From Leishmania infantum JPCM5 (taxonomy: Eukaryota; Euglenozoa; Kinetoplastea; Trypanosomatida; Trypanosomatidae): a stretch of DNA of 64,000 bases. Position 1 is the first letter of the stretch. Each line of letters begins with the position of its first letter. The position numbers and the translations under genes were made by a program. Of the stretch, positions 42,280-52,033 are shown in pieces. The stretch covers positions 1,098,954 through 1,162,953 of the forward strand of contig NC_009419.2 of assembly GCF_000002875.2 (NCBI RefSeq), written 5' to 3'. The notes under the pieces are model-generated. The model was not told the origin of the DNA and did no database searches. It saw only the letters and a list, made by a program, of their open reading frames with translations.

Positions 42280-43760
42280 GGCGTTCAGGTCACAGTCCTC
42301 ACTGTACGTCATGTGCACGCAAGGCAGCACGTACACGGAGACACCCGCCGTAATCGCCGACACGATAAGCGCGAGGTGCTAGCAAAGCTGAACCATACGA
42401 CCCTCGGGCAGTGACCATGCCACAAGCGGCAAAGCAATAAGCCGAACGACAAACTGCGTTGCCGCAGCAAATGACTGCCTGATGTCCTACCCCGCACCGA
42501 CCAATCTGAGCGGCGCTGCCTTCGCGCCGTGAGAATGTGGATGGAGGTGTAGCAGCATAAAAGCACAATCTGCCCGGCCATACCGAGCATCACCACGAAA
42601 AAGCAGTGAGTCGCACCTATCTGCTGGCGTGGCGGAATCACCAGTGTGCATGCGGCGCACATGGTCAACGAGCGGCCACTGCCGACGCATGCGGTGGAGG
42701 TTACTGAAGCAGGCTGAGACACCGTAACAGTAGAGATTCACCATTACAGACGGAGCACCGTAGGGCAGCGGCAACACCGCCACGGAGTTTTCGGTGAGTT
42801 CTATGCCCTTTGAGGCCTACTGCGCGTCGCCCCACAGAGGCAAGATCATGATGTATGCCAATGCCCGACGCGGAGCGAATCCTGAAAAAAAAACAAAACA
42901 AAAAAAATAGAACGTTAAGAAGGGCATCGAAGCGCATGTCTTCCACGTAGCCCCAAATGCGTCACAGTGATGCCCTCGTGATGCTCGTCTGCTGGGGAGC
43001 AGCAGGCAATCTACTCTCTGGTGATACATCGCCCGTTGTCTTCGCAGTGTAGGGGGTCGCCCTTTCCTTTCCCCTACGGCACCGAAAATAATTTACCACG
43101 TCCCGCCTCCGTGGGCGAGTGAAAAGGTCAGGGCCTGCAGCTTTCGGCCGAGATGGGGGTCGTAGAAGGCGATGCGCTGCTTGTTTGTTTCCTTCAAGAC
43201 AGGCACGCACCCGCCGTGAGGGCAACGAGAGTGTTGAGGAAGAGGGTGAAGCTGGGCAGAAGCGCCGGAGAACTTTAAGTCCCAGAGCGACCCCCCTCTT
43301 TCCAGGAGCCATGGCGCATACGCCACAGGGGAAGGGCCATTGACAAAGTTGACGACAAAAGAGCCACAGAGAGTGGCCGCCCGCGCGGACATGCGGCGGC
43401 GTGCAAAGCCCTCCGTCCCCTGCAAACGGCTCGTCGTAACCGCAGACATCTTCACCACTGTGGCGCGGCCGTCAAAGAGGCCATCCAAGATACGGAGGAT
43501 GCAGAAAGCGCAACATATTCTTCGTGTAGCCTGAGCACCACCAACAGAAAAAAAAAAAACAACACCATCGCCAGCACAGCGGCAGGCAGCTCTGTGAAAA
43601 CCGGTAGCGTGCGACCTTCCGTGTCACTCATGCACTCCACAAGCTTTCTGCTCACCAACTGTCCTAGCATTTCCGGCTCAAGGATGCTTCTCGTAAAAAG
43701 CACCCTGCCCCACCGTGATCTGCTTGATATCAACAATAGGGCGAAGCCAAAAGGAAAGTA
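42280..43760 (-). pseudogene. Decayed MFS transporter (pseudogene 1)
   Basis: Pieces of an MFS transporter lie in the correct order on the minus strand but in different frames with stops between. About 43670 a fragment with MLGQLVSRK..ECMSDTEGR matches the TM2-motif A region of the intact paralogues (MLGQVLSARMW..MSDKYGR). About 43490-43330 'GLFDGRATVVKMSAVTT' matches 'GLFNGNILVAKTMMADIT'. About 42840 'ILPLWGDAQ' matches 'EILPLWGIAH'. About 42760 'YGAPSVMVNL' matches 'NGAPTVLANI'. About 42470-42290 'IRQSFAAATQFVVRLIALP' and then 'VAWSLPEG' match 'IQQSTGCVVRCAVPFIFAP' and 'FAWSI', with an in-frame TAG near 42382. The loop between TM6 and TM7 is largely lost. It cannot make a functional transporter as read. 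It is much more diverged than pseudogene 2, so probably older. Confidence 0.8.
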
Positions 43761-44194
43761 GCTTGGTGCCGCAGACGGTCTCTGATATGCGCCCAATGCT
43801 CAGTGCCGCCATTCGCATCTCTCAAAGGAAGGGCACGTATCTTCCGTGGCGGGTGATCTTTTCTCGATGGCGCTGAGGGCGGCATCCGAGTGCGGCGAAA
43901 CGGCCCGTCAGCGACCGACCTTTTCAGCCTGTGGTCTCGAACAGGAGCCGTTTTGCTCTTCGGCGCCGTTTCGTCCGTCCTTGTGACGGGTAGTGCGGCG
44001 AGAGACGATAGAAACGACGAGAAGTCAGACGGGAGGCAACACACATCGCTGGCAACCACACACGTGCACATACAAAACACTAAAACATCATAGACGCAGA
44101 GGTGTGCGAATCATTGACACGTCACCTGAGGTTTGCGTGTATGTATGTCTGTAGGGGGAAGGGAGGTAGTCGTCATTTCGTTTTCTTTCAATGC
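43761..44194. other. Spacer between transporter pseudogene 1 and SIDER-like copy B
   Basis: About 0.4 kb. It may contain the unrecognisable N-terminal part of the pseudogene. Nothing else can be supported. Confidence 0.4.
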
Positions 44195-44651
44195 CGCCAT
44201 TCTGCCCACCGAGCACAAGATCACTGCATCGCCCCCTGTCACAGACCCCATCGCGTGGTGCGAGGCAGCCGTGGCCGCACACGCCTTACAACCATGCGCC
44301 GACTCAGTTATCTGAGAGCGCGGGCTCTGACGCAAGCCCTACCCACCCACCGCCCGCTCTGCCGGTCGCCTCGCAGCAGCTCCTCCCATCACGCGGGCTG
44401 CACCAGCAGGCAGTGTGTGTGTGTGTGTGTGTGTGTGGGCAGGTAAGATTCGCTTGAGTCACGCTGACGCGTTGCCCACCATATGGATGGCACAAGCGTC
44501 TTCACAGTCGCAGGTCGGTCCGAAGCAGCGCCATCCAGGGCCCGACCACCGACATCGGAAGCGACGCGCCGCTCTGACCTCCCCTAAGCCTTAGGTGCTT
44601 GGCCCCGTCACTACCGCAGGCAGTCCAGCATTGGCAGGCGGATAGTGGGGG
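44195..44651. repeat. SIDER-like repeat, young copy B
   Basis: A 457-bp block nearly identical to 28163-28611, with one visible substitution and a longer (GT)12 tract at 44413-44437. Same orientation as copy A. It lies about 1.3 kb beyond the stop codon of the alpha/beta hydrolase gene, so it could be in that mRNA's 3' UTR. The abrupt loss of identity at both ends shows that the duplicated unit is the element itself, not a larger segment. Confidence 0.75.
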
Positions 44652-45931
44652 TGGGGTGTGAAGCGGGCAGGGGGTGCGAAGATGAGATGAGGTCGCTGGG
44701 CACCGTCGATGAAAAACCGTACGGAGAGAAAGGGACCTTCTCTTCTCCCGTCGAGAATTCCTGTGGGGGTAGGGCGCGAGATGGAAAAGCGAGGTGGGCG
44801 CCGTCGTCGCGCGGCGGAAGGGAGACAGATGCGGGAACAAAAGAGGCGGATGCGTGAAAGAGGGGTACCATGATGATTCATGTCGAGAGGCGCTCAGCAG
44901 TGATGCCAGAAAGAGAAGCACGAGCAGCGCGATTCACAGCGAGCGGAAAGTGAAGCCCCGCCGTTCGGCGCACATGTGTTTCTTTTAAAGGTGCTTTTCG
45001 CACTCTGCAAACACGCAAACTTCGCTAAGTACAGATTCTCGTGCATTGGTCTGTCAAGAGGGGGCCGTGCGCATGGCATGTGGGTCATTGGCTGCTCAGG
45101 AAAAAACCGAGAAGCCGCGCTTCACAAGCGCTTCTTCAGGGATAGAGGGAAAACACTGCCGCATTGCCGAGGCTATCGAGCTAGCCGCATGTACATCCGA
45201 GTGGCACCGCAAATCTGCTCTCGTGGCCGTTCGAAGAGGTGCTCTTCGTTTGCTCGCCTCGGCCTCTCACCAACCATCACCTTGTACGCAACACTCCGCC
45301 CCTCCCCCCCCCCCACACACACACTAAGAGCCTTAGCCCATGGCACAAAAGCCACAGACAAGGAGAGACACGGACACACCGGCGCGCCGAGAGAGTGAGA
45401 GACATAGCCCAACAAAGGTGAGCGCGCACGTCCCTCGTACATGGCATAAATCAGAAAGGGGCACAGAAGAAAGCAGCAAACGTACCCGAAGGTCAAGTGC
45501 GCAGCAGCAAGAACAAGACAGAAAACACTTCACTGGGGTGACAACGAATAAGCTCAAGGACAAGGAGCACGAGAACCAGATGAAGGCACAGATATCAAAA
45601 AGGCAAAGGAGAAGTGGGACAAAACCGCCCAACACAAACAGAGGTAGAAAAACGGTCGAGGTCACGGCGTGTGAAATGACGATCGGCCCCCGCACAAGTG
45701 AAGTGTATGTGGAGAGAGGAGGAGGGGGGAGGGGCTTCGTACGGAAAAGAACAACAGCAAAAAGGGCCGGGATAACACCACCACAACCGGTGGCCTCCTC
45801 CGACACGAACACAAACTACATACACACACACAGCACTAAGCCCACTCATCCGTCAGTTATCCTCTCACCTTCCCAGGCTCATGCCAGGGGTCTGCGAGAG
45901 GCTTCCTTTCCAAGCACTAGGTGCTGCCGGC
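44652..45931. other. 3' flank of the alpha/beta hydrolase gene
   Basis: About 1.3 kb with no supported gene. It includes a C-run at about 45302-45314 and purine/A-rich stretches. Probably mostly the hydrolase 3' UTR. Confidence 0.5.
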
Positions 45932-47134
45932 TTACACGGTGAACATCTTACTCATGCGGACGCATACCTCCTCGTAGTTGTCAAAGGCGCTCAAGAGGCT
46001 GTTGTGGTAGGACGGCGGGGCGCCAAAAAGCTCAACAGCCTTGTCGGCGTCCGCGCCATCCTTCTGAAACTGCGGGAGGCGAGCAATGGAGGAGATGTCG
46101 AACTTGATCACCTCATCCTGCTTCGAGTAGAGGACGAGCTTACGGTTGTGCCTGATATTGTCCCAGCCGGCCAGAGTGTGAAGGTCGCCGACAAACCAGG
46201 GAAAGACCTTGCGTGTGACCTTGGGGGTGAGATAGGAAAAGGCTACAGCTGCGTCCGACATGGACGAGAAGGTACGATCCAGCACGAGGGACGCATGCGG
46301 GTAGCATTCCGCCACCACCTGCGCCGCAGTACCGCCGCCGATGCTGTGGCCAAAGAAAAGCAAGTTGTTCTCGTCGATCCTCTCCTTCTCAATGTACGCT
46401 CGCGCCACTGCGGCAACGTCCTCGACCAATTCGCCGAGCTGCGAGAGATAACCGGTGCTGAAGCCGATGCCGCGTGGGTTATACAGGATGGCGTGTGCCT
46501 TGAGAGCGTCGCTGATGACGTGGATGTCGTTGAGGCTGTTCTCCAGGAACTCCGCGTTGCCGCCGCAGTACACGATCCAGCGCGACGTCTCATACGCCTG
46601 CTTTACCACAAGCGTCTGCAGCTCGGTCTTTCCATCCAGCGATGGCACCATGCACACATCGACAGACTTGTCTTTCTTTCGAACCAGCGTGCGAGCAACC
46701 GCACGGACGCGGCGGTTGCGCGCATCCTGCTGCTCAAGGACCTGTAGAATGTTGGCCGGATAGCAGGCGAGGATTATGATGCCCCCGAGGATGCTCCAGA
46801 GCTGCATGAAGGTGACCGCGACAGTAGTCCACACCCCAACCGAGGGCAGAACCTCCTTCATCCAGGCCGCCATCGCGGTGGACAGAAACGGAAGGATGAC
46901 GACGCGCGAGACAAGGTCGCTCTTGAAACCGATAGTCATGAAGAGCAGCGTGGCAAACAGTCCTTGAATCGCCAACGAGCACACATACCACACGAGAGGG
47001 CCCCGGGCAATGAACAGATTCATGATGAACCACCCTACTGAGGGCGCGAGCAACTTCAACTTGGCAGGAAGATAGCGGTTGGCGGAGCTGTTGAGGGCCG
47101 CCACCACGAGCACCAGCGCTGAACCGAAGATCAT
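45932..47134 (-). CDS. Membrane-anchored alpha/beta hydrolase (Bem46/ABHD-like)
   Basis: A 400-residue serine hydrolase starting at ATG 47132-47134. The N-terminal ~130 residues hold three to four hydrophobic segments (about 1-15, 31-70, 78-92, 105-125), anchoring the enzyme in a membrane. The C-terminal domain has the alpha/beta-hydrolase fold motifs: an oxyanion-strand 'WIVYCGGNAEF' (186-196), 'ILYNPRGIGFSTG' (216-228), nucleophile elbow GHSIGG with Ser264, the acid residue Asp340 in 'LYSKQDE', and His377 in 'SYHNSL'. This order and the 'YNPRGIGFS' block match the Bem46/ABHD13/ABHD17 group, which includes acyl-protein thioesterases and lipid hydrolases, often catalogued in kinetoplastids as S9-type serine peptidases. 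The triad is complete, so it is probably active; substrate is unknown. Confidence 0.92.
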   Translation of the reverse strand: MIFGSALVLVVAALNSSANRYLPAKLKLLAPSVGWFIMNLFIARGPLVWYVCSLAIQGLFATLLFMTIGFKSDLVSRVVILPFLSTAMAAWMKEVLPSVGVWTTVAVTFMQLWSILGGIIILACYPANILQVLEQQDARNRRVRAVARTLVRKKDKSVDVCMVPSLDGKTELQTLVVKQAYETSRWIVYCGGNAEFLENSLNDIHVISDALKAHAILYNPRGIGFSTGYLSQLGELVEDVAAVARAYIEKERIDENNLLFFGHSIGGGTAAQVVAECYPHASLVLDRTFSSMSDAAVAFSYLTPKVTRKVFPWFVGDLHTLAGWDNIRHNRKLVLYSKQDEVIKFDISSIARLPQFQKDGADADKAVELFGAPPSYHNSLLSAFDNYEEVCVRMSKMFTV

Positions 47135-48450
47135 CTTCGCTACTACTCTTTCTTCCGCGCCTGTGCGGGTTGCAAGACAAAGAGGGACGGAAAAACAGGG
47201 GGAGGGGGAGGGTGGAGGAACACACTCCCGCGACGATGCTCAACGAAGCGACCGTGAACAAAAAAAAACGTGGAGATGAAGCACGGGGGAGAAACGAACG
47301 AGCGGGGGCCTGGAGGACGACTGCCGCAGAGGCGCTTGCCAAAGAACAACCACAACGAAAAAAAAAATAGAGAGCTGACAATCCAAAAAGCACAAAGGAA
47401 AAGGCGCGAGTCGGTGCGAAGGGGAACAACAACGAACACGAATGAGTCCGGCCAACCAACAAGCGAAGGAGCCACAGAGCTGGGCACGACGAGGCGCCTG
47501 TACCACTAGACCGGAGCAGACAGAGGAGAGGAGACACAGAGGCCCGGCAGCCGCACACGCGCACAGAGAGGAGCGAGAGGAGAGAGAAAGAGCACAGACG
47601 CACGAGTCATTCGCAAGTCAGCGCAGCTCAAGGGGAAGCAATAAAAAAACACCCAAACAGAACAGAAACAGAAGAACACAAGACAGAAAAGGTGTGTGAG
47701 ACAGAGAGAGGAGAGACAGGAGGGACACCGAAGGTGGCTCGAGTACACTGCAGACAGCAACAAAGAAAAGGCAGTACACGCGCGGCCTTGGGCGCCCCTT
47801 TCTCTCGGTTTGTTTTTCCCTCGGATTCACGAAATAAACAAACTAACACACACGATAATCATGTGAGCACTCGCAACTCCGGGATCTCTTCTTGCTTCTG
47901 CTTGTCGGTCGATATCAAGCGTGCGCGGACAGAGTACAGAGAATGAGGGAAGCAGGGGAGGGAGGGTGTCAGTCACACACAAGTCGACAACCAGCCGGCG
48001 AAAAACGCCGATTGTGGGGTGGGTGGCGGGCCGATGCGCCGTTTTTTTTTGGGGGGAGGGGAGAGAAGGGGTCGGAGAAAAAAGGTATGAGACGAGGAGA
48101 GGAAGAGGTGAGGTGGAGTGCCACCGAAGAAAACGAAGTGAGAGCGCAGTGTGAGCACGGCGTGCAAGAAGAAGGTGCGGCACATGGAGAGGGAGAGCTG
48201 CGCGCACGGAACGAATACCGTCGCGCATGCGTCACCGCGTCACGCCCCCTCCCTCTTTTCAGCGTCCGTCATTGCATCACGGAATGAAAAGAGAGTCTGC
48301 CCGTGCTACGCATTTGTGCCCCTCTCCCACACGACAAAGCAAAACTGTCCTTGAGCGAGTACCCACCACCAACGGCCTTTTGCACCGCCTTTGCTCTCTC
48401 TCTCCATGCAGATCAATTTTTTTTTTCGGTCGTGCATCCTTTCTCAGGAG
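47135..48450. other. 5' flank of the hydrolase up to GC-rich repeat copy 3
   Basis: About 1.3 kb without a gene. It is very purine-rich on the plus strand (GA- and A-rich between 47170 and 47780), with a G-run near 48050. Frames reported on either strand are low complexity. Confidence 0.55.
47161..47162 (-). promoter_or_regulatory. Predicted trans-splice acceptor of the hydrolase gene
   Basis: On the minus strand a long pyrimidine tract (complement of about 47174-47218) is followed by the first AG, the complement of CT at 47161-47162, about 27 nt upstream of the ATG. Confidence 0.4.
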
Positions 48451-49485
48451 CTACTCCACAAACGTAAACGCACACATAACCACAGCTCACCACTCTTGGG
48501 GCACCAGGGTAACCTTTGGTCTTTAGGGCGCACGCCCTTTTGCGGGGAATCGAGCCGCGCGCCTCGTGCGCAGGACGGGCTCCGGCTGGGCGCATGCCTC
48601 GATCCAAGCAGGGTCGCCTGCAGCGTCCTGCCTCCAGGGCAGTGCGACGGCGTCTCTGTCGCCCGCGTACAGGGGGCGGCCCACCGTGCACGCCGCACGA
48701 GCTCGAGGAGGAGGCGGGCCAGCCTCGGGGCAGGGCCCTCTGAGACCCGGCCTGCGTGCCGTGTTCCTGCGCCCAGAGCCGCTGCAAGTCGCGCTATCCC
48801 GTGATCTGGCGCGGCGACTCGTCGCGTGGGAGTCTGCAGGGCTCGGCGGTGCTCTCGCCATGCTCCCGGCGTCTGCGCCTCATCAGCCCGCCCCGTCGGG
48901 ATGCAGACGGGCTGTGCCGCATGCTTCGCAGGCATGCTCGTCGGGGGAGGGGGGTGATCGGCATGGGCCGCTTCGCGCCCCTCACTCGCGCTCCGCTGAC
49001 CGCCGGATGCTGTGCCTGGGTGTGGTACACCGTGCCGGCTGTGCCCCACGGCGCCTGCGCGCCGTGCTCGCATTTGCGGCATCCCGCGGCCTGCGTCAAG
49101 ACGGCGTTCTTGCCTGGGGGAGGTGGAGGAGGAGGGGAGGCGTGCCCGGATGGCTTGCCCGCATGCTGCCGCGACAGTCCGGATACCGCCCTGCGCCGGC
49201 GGCGGCAGGAGACGCTCCAGCCTCCTCTCCACCCGCACGCCCTTCACAGTCGCGGGGCTGTGGCCGGGCAGAGGAGGCTGGCGGAGGGGGCCGGGCCGGG
49301 GGCCAAGCCTGTGCGCCGGCCCCGCGTAGAGCCCCCAGCCTGTCGCGCTGGGCAGCCGTGGGGGGGGGGGCTAGGGGGCCGAGGCGGCTGTTTGCGGAAT
49401 TATTGACACGATTACGTAGTGCGGTGGTTCAAACGCAGTGGTGGTCGCGGGCCTCTTCGGCACGGCGATGGCTCAGACGTTGCCG
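48451..49485. repeat. GC-rich dispersed repeat, copy 3 (full length, left end eroded)
   Basis: A 1035-bp block sharing both termini with copy 2 (31820-32861) and near-identical to it from about 48600 rightwards, including an 11-G run at about 49360-49370 and the AT-richer tail. The first ~150-200 bp differ by many small indels and substitutions, several in short homopolymers, unlike the rest of the copy. It sits between transporter B and the hydrolase gene, same orientation as copies 1 and 2. Confidence 0.88.
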
Positions 49486-49915
49486 CCGACAGCCGAACTC
49501 CGCGACTGTAGCTTACCACGCTAGATGTTGGTGAATAAAGGAAGCCTTCAGTGCAGGCACGCATGTACAGTGAGCTCAGTCCACATGCATGCGAGCACGA
49601 GAGAGAAGTGGAAAACAAGAAACAAAAACAAAGAAAAAAACTACAGACCTCTACTCAACATGACGTGGGCCCGAGGAGCGGATGGGAGCGAGGGCAACAC
49701 CGCATCGCGCAGCAAGGACACACACACACACACGAGGGATAACCTAGCAAAGAGGGTGTCCAGAGTTCCCAGTAGCCAACCCTCGCTCTTTATTGTCCCT
49801 TGTGGACACCGCTGCTTGTCAGCGCTCATGGGCTGCCTCTCGATCTCTTTTCGCCAGGCCTTGGGTTTCCTCGTGCACCGTACCACTGCCGCGACATCTA
49901 AGTGCGTCCGGAACT
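49486..49915. other. 3' flank of transporter B
   Basis: About 430 bp with no gene; contains a (CA)n tract near 49720-49733. Probably the transporter B 3' UTR up to the GC-rich repeat. Confidence 0.55.
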
Positions 49916-52033
49916 TCAAGAGGTGCCGCGAAACCTTCCGTAGGCAGTCTGCACGCTGTCTTTCACCGCAACCGCCCATTTCCAGCTGCGCTCTACCATC
50001 TCCAGCACGTCGTCCTCGTTTGTTCGCAAACACTTAGAGTACACGTACCCTGAAGCAAACGTCAGGGCCGAAAGAAGAAAAACGAGCACGTGATTTAGCG
50101 GGAAAGAGTGGCCGTTCGTGACAGACCAAGCAAAAATCGGTGTGACAACGAAGGGAATGACTGCTCGCACAAGGGCACCACAGGACTGGCTGATGCCCAT
50201 GATGGACCCGACGTGCGTTGGTGGTGCCGAGTGGGCGGTCAACATGGTCATAAGCCCGTAGCACCACGAGGAAAAGAACTGGCGCACGCTTGTGCACAGC
50301 AACACCGCCGGAAAAAGGAAGTAATTGGACTTGATGTAAGACGCGAACGGCAACAGCGCGATGGAGACGCCGCACCACAGGGAGGCGATTCGGAACAGCG
50401 ACAGCTTGTTCACGTACCGGCAGCACGCTTTGTAGAAGAGCAGATTTGACGCAAGGCAGGGCACGCTGTTGGTGAGGACGATGTAGCCAACCTTGTCGGC
50501 CTTGAAGCCAAGGCCACCCTTGTCGGCGTGGGCGATGCCCCACAGAGGCAGAATTTCCTGCACGGTCATGTCTGCCGCGCTCAGGAGGACGTAGAGAACC
50601 AGCACGGTGCGGGTTACAGGACGTTCAAACGCTTGTCTGTATCCGAATCGTTTGAGTTCGATGTCATTTCCGTGCTGCTGCTGTTTCTCGATTTTGCCTT
50701 CAGAGGTGTCGGCGCCGCTGTTGATCGCGGCGGCACCTCTGCCTCCTCGCTCTGCCTCCACGAAGACGGTGCGGCTGTATTTGTCTGATGCAGCATCGGC
50801 AGCCCGACACTTGTCCGAGGTCCTCTGCAGATCATCCGTTTCGTCAGCAATAACGAGAATGTCCAAAAGCGGTGACGAGAACGGTGGGCGTTTGAGCTCC
50901 AAAGAAATGCCCTCGTCTTCCGTATCGGCGCGGGTAAGAAACATGGGGCTTTGCCCGCAGTGAGGCACCACCGTCAAATCCGGCTCTGACGCGTTCGAGA
51001 GTGTTTCAGCGAGGACAAGCTGATCAAGCCGAGGGTCCTCTCTCAGCAACGGTGAGGTAACGGTCACGAAGTCCACCACCTGTGTCATCGCAACGTTGCC
51101 GACCAACGGCCTGCAAGACTTCATAACAACGCAGTCGCCATCCTCGTCCTCGCTGCGGGAACCGTTGGTGTTCTCGCTGTTGGTGGAGACGGTGGTCGCC
51201 TCTAGCTGCTCCGTAGAATGCATGCTCGGATGAACAAACATTCGTGGCTCACGCAAGAAGCAGGGATAGATGTACCGCAGAACCATGGGCAGCGGCTGGG
51301 CTTTCACATTCGACTCCATCACAAAGAATGTGCAGATCAGCATGCCAAGGTTTGTGTAGAAGAAAATGACCAAACTCGGAAGGAGCGCTGGCTTTCGACT
51401 GAAAATGCTGTCCTTGCTAATGTGCGCCCATCGCAGTGCCGACGAGTTGGCTGGGTCGTACAGCATACCGCCAAGAGTGGGGCCGATTAAGACACCGATT
51501 CCATAACACAAACTGACGAAGGCAAACCCCTTGGCTGCGTTTGTTTTGTCGGTGATGTCGGCCATCATTGTCTTGGCAACCAGGATGTTGCCGTTGAAGA
51601 GGCCGTGCATGAATCGGAAGAAGGCACACATCCACACAGTCGTGCTGAGACCAAAGCCCAGCATCATAAGCCCGCTTGTGAAAAGACCACTGATGATGGG
51701 GAAGCGACGGCCGTACTTGTCGCTCATCCAGCCCCACATCCGCGCGCTCAAGACTTGGCCGAGCATAAAGACTCCGATCAACATACCTGAATTATAGCCG
51801 GCTTCATCAACGGAGACGCCTTTCAGGTGGGCGACGAGCAGTCCCACAAACGGCAGAAGCATCGTGCTGCACATGCTCTCGTTGAGGAGGACGAAGGTCA
51901 TAGGGATGAGCTGGTTCATGGGCAGCGGCGTGGCCTTCCTTTTCTGCTTGCGGGCCTCTCCCTGTCGCCGGTTCTCTGACCCGTTCACCACGACATGCGG
52001 GTCGCCCGGCTTGCCATTTTCGACCGAGTGCAT
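49916..52033 (-). CDS. Major facilitator superfamily transporter B
   Basis: A 705-residue MFS transporter, paralogue of A and C. The open frame runs to 52129 but starts with TTG; the only ATG before TM1 is at 52031-52033. After a basic, hydrophilic N-terminus, TM1 carries 'LLNESMCSTMLLPFVG' (49-64), motif A is 'WMSDKYGRRFP' (102-112), and 'GPTLGGMLYDP' (184-194) follows TM5. Unlike A, the central loop between TM6 and TM7 is very long (about 250-463), acidic and Ser/Thr-rich, while the C-terminal tail is short. 'EILPLWGIAHADKGGLGF' (493-510) is a block shared by all family members in the window. About 12 membrane segments are expected. Substrate unknown. The DNA at 51580-51712 is almost identical to a stretch of pseudogene 2. 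Confidence 0.92.
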   Translation of the reverse strand: MHSVENGKPGDPHVVVNGSENRRQGEARKQKRKATPLPMNQLIPMTFVLLNESMCSTMLLPFVGLLVAHLKGVSVDEAGYNSGMLIGVFMLGQVLSARMWGWMSDKYGRRFPIISGLFTSGLMMLGFGLSTTVWMCAFFRFMHGLFNGNILVAKTMMADITDKTNAAKGFAFVSLCYGIGVLIGPTLGGMLYDPANSSALRWAHISKDSIFSRKPALLPSLVIFFYTNLGMLICTFFVMESNVKAQPLPMVLRYIYPCFLREPRMFVHPSMHSTEQLEATTVSTNSENTNGSRSEDEDGDCVVMKSCRPLVGNVAMTQVVDFVTVTSPLLREDPRLDQLVLAETLSNASEPDLTVVPHCGQSPMFLTRADTEDEGISLELKRPPFSSPLLDILVIADETDDLQRTSDKCRAADAASDKYSRTVFVEAERGGRGAAAINSGADTSEGKIEKQQQHGNDIELKRFGYRQAFERPVTRTVLVLYVLLSAADMTVQEILPLWGIAHADKGGLGFKADKVGYIVLTNSVPCLASNLLFYKACCRYVNKLSLFRIASLWCGVSIALLPFASYIKSNYFLFPAVLLCTSVRQFFSSWCYGLMTMLTAHSAPPTHVGSIMGISQSCGALVRAVIPFVVTPIFAWSVTNGHSFPLNHVLVFLLSALTFASGYVYSKCLRTNEDDVLEMVERSWKWAVAVKDSVQTAYGRFRGTS

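Noticed and set aside
45881..46747. 288-codon plus-strand frame
   Set aside because: Antisense shadow of the alpha/beta hydrolase, whose minus-strand frame has a full catalytic triad.
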